From: Bordetella parapertussis
Lineage (GTDB): Bacteria > Pseudomonadota > Gammaproteobacteria > Burkholderiales > SG8-39
Reading direction: 5' to 3'
DNA length: 6,550 nt
NCBI GenBank assembly: GCA_945906975.1
Contig: CAMDRY010000187.1
Span: 1-6,550 of the forward strand
The notes under the pieces were generated by a model. That model worked only from the letters and a program-made list of their open reading frames with translations, had not been told where the DNA came from and did not search any database. Positions within the stretch are counted from its first letter, which is position 1. Each line of letters opens with the position of its first letter. Below, one piece after another: positions 1-6,018 of this stretch. The translations under genes were made by a program, and so were the position numbers.

Positions 1-118
1 CCATGCCGTGCACGTTGTCGGTGCCAAACAGCTCAAGCACGCACAATCCCCGCTCAAGCGACTCCAGATGCTCGCTGCGCACCGGCCGCGCCAGCCGTCT
101 AGGTTTATTACTTTTCAT
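1..118 (-). CDS. IclR-family transcriptional regulator, N-terminal fragment (runs off window)
   Basis: Reading the minus strand from the ATG at 118-116 gives MKSNKPRRLARPVRSEHLES followed by LERGLCVLELFGTDNVHGM, 39 codons open to the window edge. A short basic leader followed by SLERGL.VLELF is the usual opening of the IclR-type winged helix-turn-helix domain; the recognition helix and the ligand-binding domain lie outside the window. IclR proteins are dimeric or tetrameric DNA-binding regulators that respond to small organic acids and aromatics and usually control a divergent neighbouring operon. The gene is divergent from the diiron gene at 292, and a strong dyad lies between them, so local control is likely (inference). 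Only a weak purine-rich ribosome site (GGGAAAA) precedes the ATG. The family call rests on about 20 residues, so it is probable rather than certain. Confidence 0.72.
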   Translation of the reverse strand, partial: MKSNKPRRLARPVRSEHLESLERGLCVLELFGTDNVHGM

Positions 119-135
119 ACTTTTTCCCGCGCTGC

Positions 136-167
136 TTGACATGGTGTAATGGCACTGTCAGTATCAT
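136..167 (+). promoter_or_regulatory. Possible sigma-70 promoter for the diiron gene
   Basis: TTGACA at 136-141 is a perfect -35 hexamer. TATCAT at 162-167 matches the -10 consensus at five of six positions. The spacer is 20 bases, longer than the optimal 17, so the promoter would be weak or need an activator. No better -10 occurs at 16-18 bases. The start site would fall near 174, inside the dyad at 167-186, so a protein bound there could block or remodel the promoter. This is pattern matching only. Confidence 0.25.
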
Positions 168-186
168 TGCGAACAAATGTTCGGAA
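167..186. promoter_or_regulatory. Inverted repeat, candidate IclR-type operator
   Basis: CGAACAAATGTTCG at 170-183 is a perfect dyad (CGAACA, two-base centre AA, TGTTCG). It extends to TT at 167-168 and AA at 185-186 with one mismatched base on each side. A further GTTC at 187-190 repeats the right half-site 8 bases on. Short palindromes of about 15 bp with TTCG/CGAA-like arms are common IclR-family operators, and this one lies between a divergent IclR-type gene and its likely target. Binding by that protein is inferred. Confidence 0.5.
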
Positions 187-280
187 GTTCAGAAATAGTC
201 TAGCGCAGAACGCGCCGGCGCGGTAATCGCGTTGCATCGCGAAATCCGCCGGTGCCGCCCGGCCTGCGACGGGCGCTCCC

Positions 281-285
281 AGGAG
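281..285 (+). promoter_or_regulatory. Ribosome binding site fixing the diiron gene start
   Basis: AGGAG lies 6 bases before the ATG at 292. It decides the start in favour of 292 over an in-frame TTG at 232, which has no such site. Confidence 0.8.
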
Positions 286-291
286 AACACC

Positions 292-1215
292 ATGCAGCCA
301 TCCATGCTCGAAGAACTCGTCACTGTTCCCAACCCCTATCCCGTCGTCTCGGACGTGCTTTACCCCGATGTCTGGCAGCTTTGCCTGCAGGCGCGCACCC
401 TCGCCTGGAACCCGGTCACCGACATTGATTACAGCGACCTCGAAAAGGCCGACCTGCCGCCCGAAGTGCGCGCCGCCGGCGGAGAGTGGTGGAGCCTGCG
501 CGCCTGGATGGAACACGGCGCGACGCCCTACGGCGCCGAGCGCCTGCGCGAGGCGATATTCGACCACCAGCCCTTCGAGATCAAGCAGCACATCACCAAC
601 TTCATCGCCGAGGAACTGCGCCATCACGAGGTGAGCTTCCGCCTCGCCAAGGCGATCGGCAACTACGAGTCGACGCCGCGCGCCGATTACTTCAAGAAAA
701 TCATCCCGCGCTTTCACGATGAAAAAGACGAAAAGGCCATGAGCTTTTTCGCCGGGCTGTCGGTCAACACCTTGTTCGAACAATTATCCGGCGAGTTGCT
801 GCAGGCGCGCTATGAGAACGCGCGCTTCACCTCGATCCGCGAAGCCTGCCGACTGGTGCTGCGCGACGAGGCACGGCACATCCAGTTCGGCCGCATCATC
901 ATGCGGCAGTTCTTCAACGACCTTTCCGTCGAGGAAAAAACTGTCATCGGCGTGAAATTCGCCAAGAAGCTGCGCGGCAGCCTGCTCAACGGTGTCTACG
1001 CGGTGGTCAACCTGCCCGAAGATGAACGCGAGCGCTCCGGTAAAAACCGCGCCCTCGCCGCCGAATACGGCCTGGGTGCGACACACCCGGACGACGAAAT
1101 CGCCATCATCCGCCGCGGTGTCGACAAGATCCGCAAGGATGTGGGCCAATACGGCGTGACGATTCCGCACATCCCGGAAATCGACAACGCCCGCGCACCG
1201 CTGCTCGCACACTAA
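292..1215 (+). CDS. Ferritin-like diiron protein, candidate oxygenase (307 aa)
   Basis: The start is the ATG after AGGAG; the product begins MQPSMLEELV. It has no signal peptide or membrane segment, so it should be cytoplasmic. Two helical metal motifs stand out: EELRHHE at residues 107-113 (E108, H111) and DEARH at 192-196 (E193, H196). E163 in LFEQLSGELL, 30 residues before E193, and E74 in WMEHG, 34 before E108, fit the two remaining carboxylate ligands. This Glu / ExxH / Glu / ExxH order is that of ferritin-like diiron enzymes. Spacing resembles AurF-type N-oxygenases, but the extra AurF histidine four residues before the last ExxH glutamate is Val189 here. Such proteins activate O2 to hydroxylate, N-oxygenate or cleave substrates using an external electron donor; no reductase or ferredoxin gene is in view. 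The neighbours (IclR regulator, importer, aldehyde dehydrogenase) suggest a catabolic oxygenation. Fold well supported; reaction and substrate unknown. A non-catalytic or oxidase role is possible. Confidence 0.8.
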   Translation: MQPSMLEELVTVPNPYPVVSDVLYPDVWQLCLQARTLAWNPVTDIDYSDLEKADLPPEVRAAGGEWWSLRAWMEHGATPYGAERLREAIFDHQPFEIKQHITNFIAEELRHHEVSFRLAKAIGNYESTPRADYFKKIIPRFHDEKDEKAMSFFAGLSVNTLFEQLSGELLQARYENARFTSIREACRLVLRDEARHIQFGRIIMRQFFNDLSVEEKTVIGVKFAKKLRGSLLNGVYAVVNLPEDERERSGKNRALAAEYGLGATHPDDEIAIIRRGVDKIRKDVGQYGVTIPHIPEIDNARAPLLAH

Positions 1216-1216
1216 A

Positions 1217-1304
1217 AATTCAATCGCATTTCAATCACAACTCAATCACGATTCAGCCACGATTCAGCCAGGATTCAATCAGGATTCAATCAGGATTCAA
1301 TCAG
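1217..1304. repeat. Eight tandem 11-bp repeats (consensus GATTCAATCAG)
   Basis: Eight consecutive units, each exactly 11 bases, fill 88 bases starting two bases after the diiron gene stop. In order they are AATTCAATCGC, ATTTCAATCAC, AACTCAATCAC, GATTCAGCCAC, GATTCAGCCAG, then GATTCAATCAG three times. Columns 4-6 (TCA) and column 9 (C) are identical in all eight. The identical units are at the importer side and divergence grows toward the diiron gene, as expected if copies spread from one end. In the last three units the first nine bases, GATT-C-AATC, form a dyad about a single central base. Eleven bases is close to one helical turn, so equivalent positions face the same side of the DNA. Function unknown: either a phased binding array for the importer operon or a slippage minisatellite. 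Confidence 0.9.
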
Positions 1305-1311
1305 CCTTTAC

Positions 1312-1322
1312 GCAAGCCTTGC
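1312..1322. repeat. Short perfect palindrome GCAAG-C-CTTGC
   Basis: An 11-base dyad lies 8 bases after the repeat array and 43 bases before the importer's first ATG. The one-base centre rules out a normal hairpin, so it cannot be a terminator. It could be a regulator half-site pair, or chance. No recognisable promoter hexamer pair surrounds it. Confidence 0.3.
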
Positions 1323-1355
1323 ATCCACCCGCCCTACTTTTCCGCCCACTTCGCC

Positions 1356-1360
1356 GAGGA
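1356..1360 (+). promoter_or_regulatory. Ribosome binding site of the binding-protein gene
   Basis: GAGGA ends 5 bases before the ATG at 1366 and supports that start, which is followed at once by a good signal peptide. Confidence 0.75.
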
Positions 1361-1365
1361 CCGCC

Positions 1366-2508
1366 ATGACCAAACTCAAAACCTGCCATAAAGACTACCT
1401 GGCCCTGCTGATTGCGGGCGCACTTGCGGGCGCACTTGCAGCCCCCCTGACTGCCGGCGCCCAAACAACGGAAATCAACCTGCCCGTACTGGTGCCCATC
1501 ACCGGCTTCCTTTCGCTGGAGGGTACCAGCCAGCGTAACGGCGCCCTGCTCGCTATCAAGAACGCGCCTGCCTCGGTCAAGATCACCTCGGAGGTCACCG
1601 ACACCGGCACTTCGCCCGAAGGCGCGACCACCGCGCTCGAGCGCGCCATGTCGCGCGGCAAGGTATCGGCGGTGGCCGCCTCCATGCTCGGCACGCAAAT
1701 GCTCGCGATGCTGCCGGTTGCGCTGGAAAACAAGATCCCGCTGGCGACTGTTTCGGGCACCGCGGACATCACCGAAAAGAACAACCCCTACGTGTTCCGC
1801 TTTTTCCCCGGCGACGCGGTGGCCAAGGGCGCGCATGTGCGCTACGTGCTCGACGAACTGAAGAAAAAGCGCGTCGCGCTGGTCTACCAGACCACCGCCT
1901 ACGGCCAGAGCGGCCGCAAGCACATCATCGAACTGCTGAAAAAAGCCGGTGTCGACCCGGTGATGGAAGAGGCCCTCGATGTGTCGGTCAAGGACATGTC
2001 GCCTGTCATGGGCAAGGTGCAAGCGGCCAAGCCCGACGTCATCATGCTGCACCTGCATGGTGGCCCCTCGGCGCTGTTCCTCAAGCAGGCTGCGGCGGTC
2101 AAGGTCAACCTGCCCATCATTGCCGGCTCGGGCCTCAGCCAGCCCTCGACAGTGGCGCTGCTCGAACCGGGTGAACTGAAGGGCGTTTGCGCCGAGACCA
2201 ACGCCTCGCCGCTCGCCGGCGGATCGCCCGAAATGGAAAAATTCCTCACCCAGTACCGCACCGAATTCAAGTCGGACCCGGACGGCTTTGCCGTAGGCCA
2301 GTACGACGCCACAGCCATGATCATCGACGCCGCAGCCAAGGGTGCAAAAACGCCCGAGGACATCCGCAAGGTACTCGCCGGCGGCAGCTACAAGGGGATC
2401 GCCATGACCTACAAATCCGACGGCAAGGGCAACATGGCCAACTCGGCGGTGATCATCTGCTACGACGGCGTGAGCCGTACACCAAAGATCGCCAAGCGCT
2501 ACGACTGA
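1366..2508 (+). CDS. HAAT-type ABC transporter periplasmic substrate-binding protein (LivJ/LivK-like)
   Basis: This 380-residue protein captures the substrate in the periplasm and delivers it to the downstream permeases. It opens with a Sec signal peptide: a positive start (MTKLKTCHKD), a hydrophobic core at residues 11-26, and a likely signal peptidase I cut after AGA (32/33). No lipobox is present. The mature part follows the type-I periplasmic-binding fold of the Leu/Ile/Val family: INLPVLVPITGFLSLEGTSQ near 37-56, a binding-loop region ATVSGTADITEKNNPYVFRF near 127-146, and the hinge/second-lobe region from 169 (RVALVYQTTAYGQSG). Length is usual for the family. Cys275 and Cys365 are the only cysteines after the signal peptide and might pair. 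The ligand cannot be read from sequence; relatives bind branched-chain amino acids, amides or aromatic acids. The 150-base gap and repeat array upstream suggest it may begin its own transcript; the permease gene follows 35 bases later with no terminator between. Confidence 0.93.
   Translation: MTKLKTCHKDYLALLIAGALAGALAAPLTAGAQTTEINLPVLVPITGFLSLEGTSQRNGALLAIKNAPASVKITSEVTDTGTSPEGATTALERAMSRGKVSAVAASMLGTQMLAMLPVALENKIPLATVSGTADITEKNNPYVFRFFPGDAVAKGAHVRYVLDELKKKRVALVYQTTAYGQSGRKHIIELLKKAGVDPVMEEALDVSVKDMSPVMGKVQAAKPDVIMLHLHGGPSALFLKQAAAVKVNLPIIAGSGLSQPSTVALLEPGELKGVCAETNASPLAGGSPEMEKFLTQYRTEFKSDPDGFAVGQYDATAMIIDAAAKGAKTPEDIRKVLAGGSYKGIAMTYKSDGKGNMANSAVIICYDGVSRTPKIAKRYD
1412..1435 (+). repeat. 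Two perfect 12-bp tandem copies inside the signal-peptide coding region
   Basis: TTGCGGGCGCAC occurs twice back to back, giving AGAL-AGAL in the hydrophobic core of the signal peptide. The unit is a whole number of codons, so the duplication keeps frame and lengthens the core by four residues. Confidence 0.85.
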
Positions 2509-2543
2509 GCCGCGCAGGACTCGGGCCAACCGGACCACCACCA

Positions 2544-3455
2544 GTGCTTTTGCAAATTCTCGCCAACGCGTTGGCGCTGGGAGCGGCTTACGCCCTCCTG
2601 GCGCTGGGCTTTGTACTGATCCTCAACGCCACCGGCGCGGTCAACTTCACCCATGGTGACATGGTGATGGCCGGCGGGTATGTGGCCATCGCGGCGGCAA
2701 GCGTGCTGCAACTGCCGGGCGCCGTGCTGCTGCCGCTGGTGATGGCAGTGATGGCGCTGCTCGGCTTTGTATTTTCGGCGTTCGCCTATTTTCCCCTCAA
2801 AAGTCGCCCTCCGGTCTCGGTGTTCATTTCCACCATCGCCCTTGGTATCGTGTTCCAGAACTCGGCCAACGCGATGTTCGGTGCCGAGCCGCGCAAGGGC
2901 CCACCGCTGATCGCCGGCGGCATCATCGACGTCGGCGGCGTCAGCATCAGCCAGCAGGCGCTGGGCATCATCGCCGTCGCCATCGTCCTGATATTGTCGC
3001 AACACCTGTTGCTTAACCGCACGGGCATTGGCCGCAGGCTGCGCGCCACGGCACAGGACAGGCAGATGGCCGAGGCCGTGGGCATACGCGTCAACCGCAT
3101 GATCGCGCTGACCTTCGCCCTCGGCTCAGCCCTCGCCGGCGCCGCCGGCCTGATGCTGTCCAACACTTTTTTCACCACACCGACCGACGGCACCAATTAC
3201 ATCATCAAGGCTTATATCGCCGTCACCATAGGCGGTTGGGGTAGCCTGTCGGGCGCCGCCTGCGGGGCGCTGATCATTGCGCTGTTCGAGGTGCTGCTGC
3301 CTTCACTGCCGCTGCTGATACCCGGGCTCAATACCATCGCGCCATGGATGTTCACGCAGACCGCCTCGACCATCCTGCTCTACATCGCGCTGCTGGCCAT
3401 CATGTTCTTCCGGCCGCAAGGCTTGTTCGGAGAAACCGTGCAGCGACGCGTATGA
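2544..3455 (+). CDS. HAAT-type ABC transporter permease, LivH-like (303 aa)
   Basis: An integral inner-membrane subunit forming half of the translocation channel with the LivM part of the next gene. The start is taken as GTG at 2544, giving MLLQILANALALGAAYALLA; this is the usual N-terminus of LivH proteins (LLQ..LNGL..G..YAL.ALG) and the only start codon between the preceding stop and the first helix. The ribosome site is weak (CGGA about 9 bases before), so initiation may depend on ribosomes finishing the binding-protein gene 35 bases upstream. Hydrophobic segments recur through the protein, for example at 10-28, 40-54, 60-82, 93-107, 138-155, 187-205, 219-231, 237-251 and 272-288. The cytoplasmic coupling loop is the conserved GRRLRATAQDRQMAEAVGI near 163-181, followed by the family's F.LGSALAGAAG. 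It ends RPQGLFGE, also typical. The stop overlaps the next start by four bases (ATGA), indicating translational coupling. Confidence 0.93.
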   Translation: MLLQILANALALGAAYALLALGFVLILNATGAVNFTHGDMVMAGGYVAIAAASVLQLPGAVLLPLVMAVMALLGFVFSAFAYFPLKSRPPVSVFISTIALGIVFQNSANAMFGAEPRKGPPLIAGGIIDVGGVSISQQALGIIAVAIVLILSQHLLLNRTGIGRRLRATAQDRQMAEAVGIRVNRMIALTFALGSALAGAAGLMLSNTFFTTPTDGTNYIIKAYIAVTIGGWGSLSGAACGALIIALFEVLLPSLPLLIPGLNTIAPWMFTQTASTILLYIALLAIMFFRPQGLFGETVQRRV

Positions 3456-5299
3456 ACAAGGCAGCGGCGGTACTCGACTGGTCCAAATCGGGCATCCGGC
3501 CGCTGCTCATTACCGGGGTGCTGCTGCTCGCCCTGTGGCCGCTGCAAATGGAATCGGCCTACCAAATACGTATTTTCACCATCGTCGGCATTTACGCGCT
3601 GCTGGCGCTTGGTTATCAGTTCATTTTCGGCCACGCCGGCGCTCTGGCGCTGACACAGGGCACCTTTTTTGGCGCTGGGGCCTATGTTACCGCCATCCTC
3701 GGTGCGCGCTACGGCCTTGGCGGCGAATACACGCTGCTACTCTCCATGGCGCTGCCCTTCGTGCTGGCCGCACTGATTGCCGCACCGGTGCTGCGCCTGG
3801 AATCGCATTACTTCGCCCTCGCCACCCTGGGCATAGGCCAGGTTCTACTGCTGATAGTCATCGCCTGGCAGGACTTCACCGGCGGCTCCAACGGCCTGTC
3901 CGGCGTGCCCGGACTCAGCCTGTTTGGCTTCGAGGTGAAAAAAGGCCACGGCATCATGCTGGCGGTGTGGGCCTGCGTGGCGGCCGGCGCCTTTGTGTCC
4001 TGGCGCATAACCCGCGGCCTGTATGGCGCGGCACTGCACATTTCGCGCGAGAACCCGATCGCCGCGCTGTCAGTGGGCATAGACACGGCCAAACTGCGTT
4101 ACGCGATGTTTTTGTTGTCAGCCATCTTCGCCGGTCTCGCCGGCGCCCTGTATGCGCATACCATCCGCGTCGTCTCCCCCGAGGCGATGGAGTTTCCCAT
4201 CATGGTTGCCTGCCTCACCATCGCGGTGGTCGGCGGGCGCACCCATATCGCCGGCGCCATACTGGGCGCCATCCTCATCATCAACCTGCCCGAGTGGTTT
4301 CGCGCGATGGAAAAGTACTACCTCATCGCTTACGGCCTCGCGCTGCTTGCCATGATCATCGCCGCACCCTACGGCCTGATCGGCCTCTTGGAGCACTGGC
4401 GCGCCAGGCTGTGGCCGGAAAAACCGCGCGCGCCTCCCGCTCCGATTGCGCTGCATCGGACACACGGCGCAATAAACGCCACGGGAAACACCAAGGGGAA
4501 CGCCACAGCAATCGGCGTACCGCTGCTGGAAATCCGCGCCATCCAGAAGCGCTTCGGCGGCCTGGTCGCGCTCGGCGGGGTGACGCTGACGGTGGCACGC
4601 GGCGAGATTTTCGGGCTTATCGGCCCCAACGGATCGGGCAAGACCACTCTGCTCAATATCATCACCGGCATTTATCGCGCCGACGGTGGCGCTGTGATAC
4701 TTGACGGGCGGCCCATTCAAACCGAGGCGAGCTTCGCCATCGCGCGCAGCGGTATTGCACGCACCTTCCAGAACATCAACCTCGTCGATGAAATGAGTGT
4801 GCTCGACAACGTCGCGGTAGCGCGCTACGGATTTGAGAGCGCCGGCCTCGCCCAGACGGTAGCGGCCGGCTGGCAGGACCCGGCCTGGCGGCGTGCGCGC
4901 GCACAGGCCATGTCACTGCTCGATGCGCTGGGTGTGGCTGGCGTGGCGCAAAACGCCGCCGGCGGCCTCGCCTACGGCATTAAGCGCAAGGTCGAGATCG
5001 CGCGCGCGCTTGCGCTCGAACCCAAGTTGCTGTTGCTCGACGAGCCGGCCGCCGGTCTCAACGAAAACGAGCAACTCGACCTCGCCGAGCGCCTGCGCGT
5101 ATTCGCCCGCGACGGCCTGTCCATCCTGGTTATCGAGCACAACATGCCCTTCCTGATGCCGCTGGCCCAACGCATGGCCTGCTTTGACCACGGCGAGCTG
5201 ATCGCCACCGGCACGCCGGCTGAAATCCGCGCCAACCCGCGGGTGATCGAGGCCTACCTCGGCGCGCCCGAAGAAACAGCGCTGGCAAACCCGGCATGA
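3452..5299 (+). CDS. LivM-LivG fusion: HAAT-type ABC permease joined to ATPase (615 aa)
   Basis: One open frame holds two subunits normally made separately. Residues 1 to about 317 are a LivM-type permease: hydrophobic helices from residue 17, FGHAGALALTQGTFFGAGAY at 59-78, coupling loop near 191-214 (ALHISRENPIAALSVGID), FAGLAGALYAH, and APYGLIGLLE ending the last helix. Residues about 318-357 are a Pro/Ala- then Gly/Asn/Thr-rich linker. Residues 358-615 are a LivG-type ATPase: Walker A GPNGSGKTT (391-399), Q-loop Gln440, signature region LAYGIKRKVEIARAL (506-520), Walker B LLLLDEP (526-532), D-loop AGLN, switch His563, and the family C-terminus EAYLGAP. All catalytic residues are present. 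The signature differs from the common LivG form (YG.Q-RRLEIARAL) by IK after YG. No stop or frameshift is seen in the linker. Both ends use 4-base ATGA overlaps without a clear ribosome site, so translation is probably coupled to both neighbours. Such permease/ATPase fusions are known in proteobacteria. Confidence 0.93.
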   Translation: MNKAAAVLDWSKSGIRPLLITGVLLLALWPLQMESAYQIRIFTIVGIYALLALGYQFIFGHAGALALTQGTFFGAGAYVTAILGARYGLGGEYTLLLSMALPFVLAALIAAPVLRLESHYFALATLGIGQVLLLIVIAWQDFTGGSNGLSGVPGLSLFGFEVKKGHGIMLAVWACVAAGAFVSWRITRGLYGAALHISRENPIAALSVGIDTAKLRYAMFLLSAIFAGLAGALYAHTIRVVSPEAMEFPIMVACLTIAVVGGRTHIAGAILGAILIINLPEWFRAMEKYYLIAYGLALLAMIIAAPYGLIGLLEHWRARLWPEKPRAPPAPIALHRTHGAINATGNTKGNATAIGVPLLEIRAIQKRFGGLVALGGVTLTVARGEIFGLIGPNGSGKTTLLNIITGIYRADGGAVILDGRPIQTEASFAIARSGIARTFQNINLVDEMSVLDNVAVARYGFESAGLAQTVAAGWQDPAWRRARAQAMSLLDALGVAGVAQNAAGGLAYGIKRKVEIARALALEPKLLLLDEPAAGLNENEQLDLAERLRVFARDGLSILVIEHNMPFLMPLAQRMACFDHGELIATGTPAEIRANPRVIEAYLGAPEETALANPA

Positions 5300-6000
5300 G
5301 CGCGCTGCTCGAAATCGACAATATCATCGCGCGCTACGGCCAGATCGAGGCGCTGCGCGGTGTCAGCCTCACGGTCAACCCGGGCGAGGCGGTGGCCCTT
5401 GTTGGCGCCAACGGCGCCGGCAAATCGACGCTGATGAAATGCATCATGGGCATGCTCGCTTGCGCATCAGGCCGGATTCGCCTCGAGGGCGGGGACCTGG
5501 CGCGCCGGCCTGTTTCCGACCGCGCTGATCTGGGCATCGGCTATTCGCCCGAAGGCCGGCGCATTTTTCCCGGCCTCACCGTGCACGAAAACCTGCTGGT
5601 GGCCAGTCGCGACAAGGACGGCGGAAAGGCGCGCGCCGAAGAAATTTACGCCATATTCCCGGCGCTGCGCGAACGCAGCACGCAACTCGGATGGGTACTT
5701 TCGGGCGGCCAGCAACAAATGCTGTCCATAGGCCGCGCGCTGATGGTGCGGCCGCGACTGCTGCTGCTCGATGAGCCCTCACTCGGCCTTTCGCCGCTAC
5801 TCACGACCGAGGTGCTCAACCGCGTGCAGGCCATCACCGCATCGGGCGCCGCGGTACTTCTCGCGGAGCAAAACGTGCGCAAGGCGCTCTCGGTATCGCA
5901 TCGCGCCTATGTCATCCAGCTCGGCCGCATCACAACAACAAGCACATCGAGCGAACTGCTCGCCTCTGGCGATTTAACCGGCGCCTTCCTCGGCGCCTGA
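5296..6000 (+). CDS. HAAT-type ABC transporter ATP-binding protein, LivF-like (234 aa)
   Basis: This is the second ATPase of the importer, pairing with the LivG half of the preceding fusion to drive uptake at the inner face of the membrane. It starts MSALLEIDNI with A-loop Tyr14 (ARYGQ), then Walker A GANGAGKST (37-45), the LivF-type SPEGRRIFPGLTVHENL at 84-100 (Glu in place of the Q-loop Gln is normal for LivF), signature LSGGQQQ (135-141), Walker B LLLLDEP (155-161), D-loop SLGLSP, and AEQN near 190-193, where Gln replaces the switch His, as is also usual for LivF. Length is standard. The ATGA overlap with the fusion gene indicates coupled translation and co-transcription. It ends 18 bases before the aldehyde dehydrogenase gene with no terminator between, so the operon continues. 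Confidence 0.95.
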   Translation: MSALLEIDNIIARYGQIEALRGVSLTVNPGEAVALVGANGAGKSTLMKCIMGMLACASGRIRLEGGDLARRPVSDRADLGIGYSPEGRRIFPGLTVHENLLVASRDKDGGKARAEEIYAIFPALRERSTQLGWVLSGGQQQMLSIGRALMVRPRLLLLDEPSLGLSPLLTTEVLNRVQAITASGAAVLLAEQNVRKALSVSHRAYVIQLGRITTTSTSSELLASGDLTGAFLGA

Positions 6001-6005
6001 ACTGC

Positions 6006-6010
6006 AAGGA
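6006..6010 (+). promoter_or_regulatory. Ribosome binding site of the aldehyde dehydrogenase gene
   Basis: AAGGA sits 8 bases before the ATG at 6019 and supports this start within the 18-base gap after the LivF-like gene. Confidence 0.7.
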
Positions 6011-6018
6011 TAAAATTC

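Larger units (their letters stand above)
119..291. promoter_or_regulatory. Divergent intergenic control region
   Basis: These 173 bases separate the minus-strand IclR-type start from the plus-strand diiron gene. The half near the regulator (about 141-205) is richer in A/T than the surrounding coding DNA and holds a TTGACA hexamer and a perfect 14-bp dyad. The half near the diiron gene is GC-rich and contains a 12-bp perfect palindrome, CGCGCCGGCGCG, at 211-222. No small gene with a credible start and ribosome site is visible. Divergent IclR regulators commonly act from such a shared region on both genes. Confidence 0.6.

Noticed and set aside
232..291. Upstream in-frame TTG start for the diiron gene (20 extra residues)
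   Set aside because: No ribosome site precedes it, whereas AGGAG lies 6 bases before the ATG at 292; the extra residues are Arg/Cys-rich and unlike a protein N-terminus.
115..783. Minus-strand open frame of 222 codons opposite the diiron gene
   Set aside because: It overlaps the well-supported plus-strand diiron gene and the divergent control region, shows no domain, and ends inside the regulator's start.
1217..1304. CRISPR array
   Set aside because: Units are 11 bases and directly adjacent, with no unique spacers; this is a tandem repeat.
1312..1322. Rho-independent terminator
   Set aside because: The dyad has a one-base centre that cannot form a stable loop, and no T-run follows.
1297..2541. 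Long minus-strand open frame opposite the binding-protein gene (414 codons)
   Set aside because: It is a shadow of the plus-strand gene, caused by high-GC codon bias. It is rich in Arg/Gly/His with no recognisable domain, and the plus strand encodes a clear family member with signal peptide and ribosome site.
2187..2543. Upstream extension of the LivH-type frame into the binding-protein gene
   Set aside because: The extension is an Arg-rich shadow of the binding-protein gene; the LivH family N-terminus begins at the GTG at 2544.
3344..3451. Upstream extension of the LivM-LivG frame into the LivH-type gene
   Set aside because: The ATG at 3452 forms a classic 4-base overlap and begins a normal LivM N-terminus; the extension is out-of-frame LivH sequence.
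4403..4525. Frameshift or lost stop/start in the linker, creating an artificial fusion
   Set aside because: The frame is open throughout with no competing ribosome site and start for a separate LivG, and fused proteins of this order are known. It stays possible only if the sequence has an error.
3535..4704. Plus-strand 389-codon frame inside the permease-ATPase fusion
   Set aside because: Arg/His-rich out-of-frame translation of the fusion gene; all conserved transporter motifs are in the other frame.
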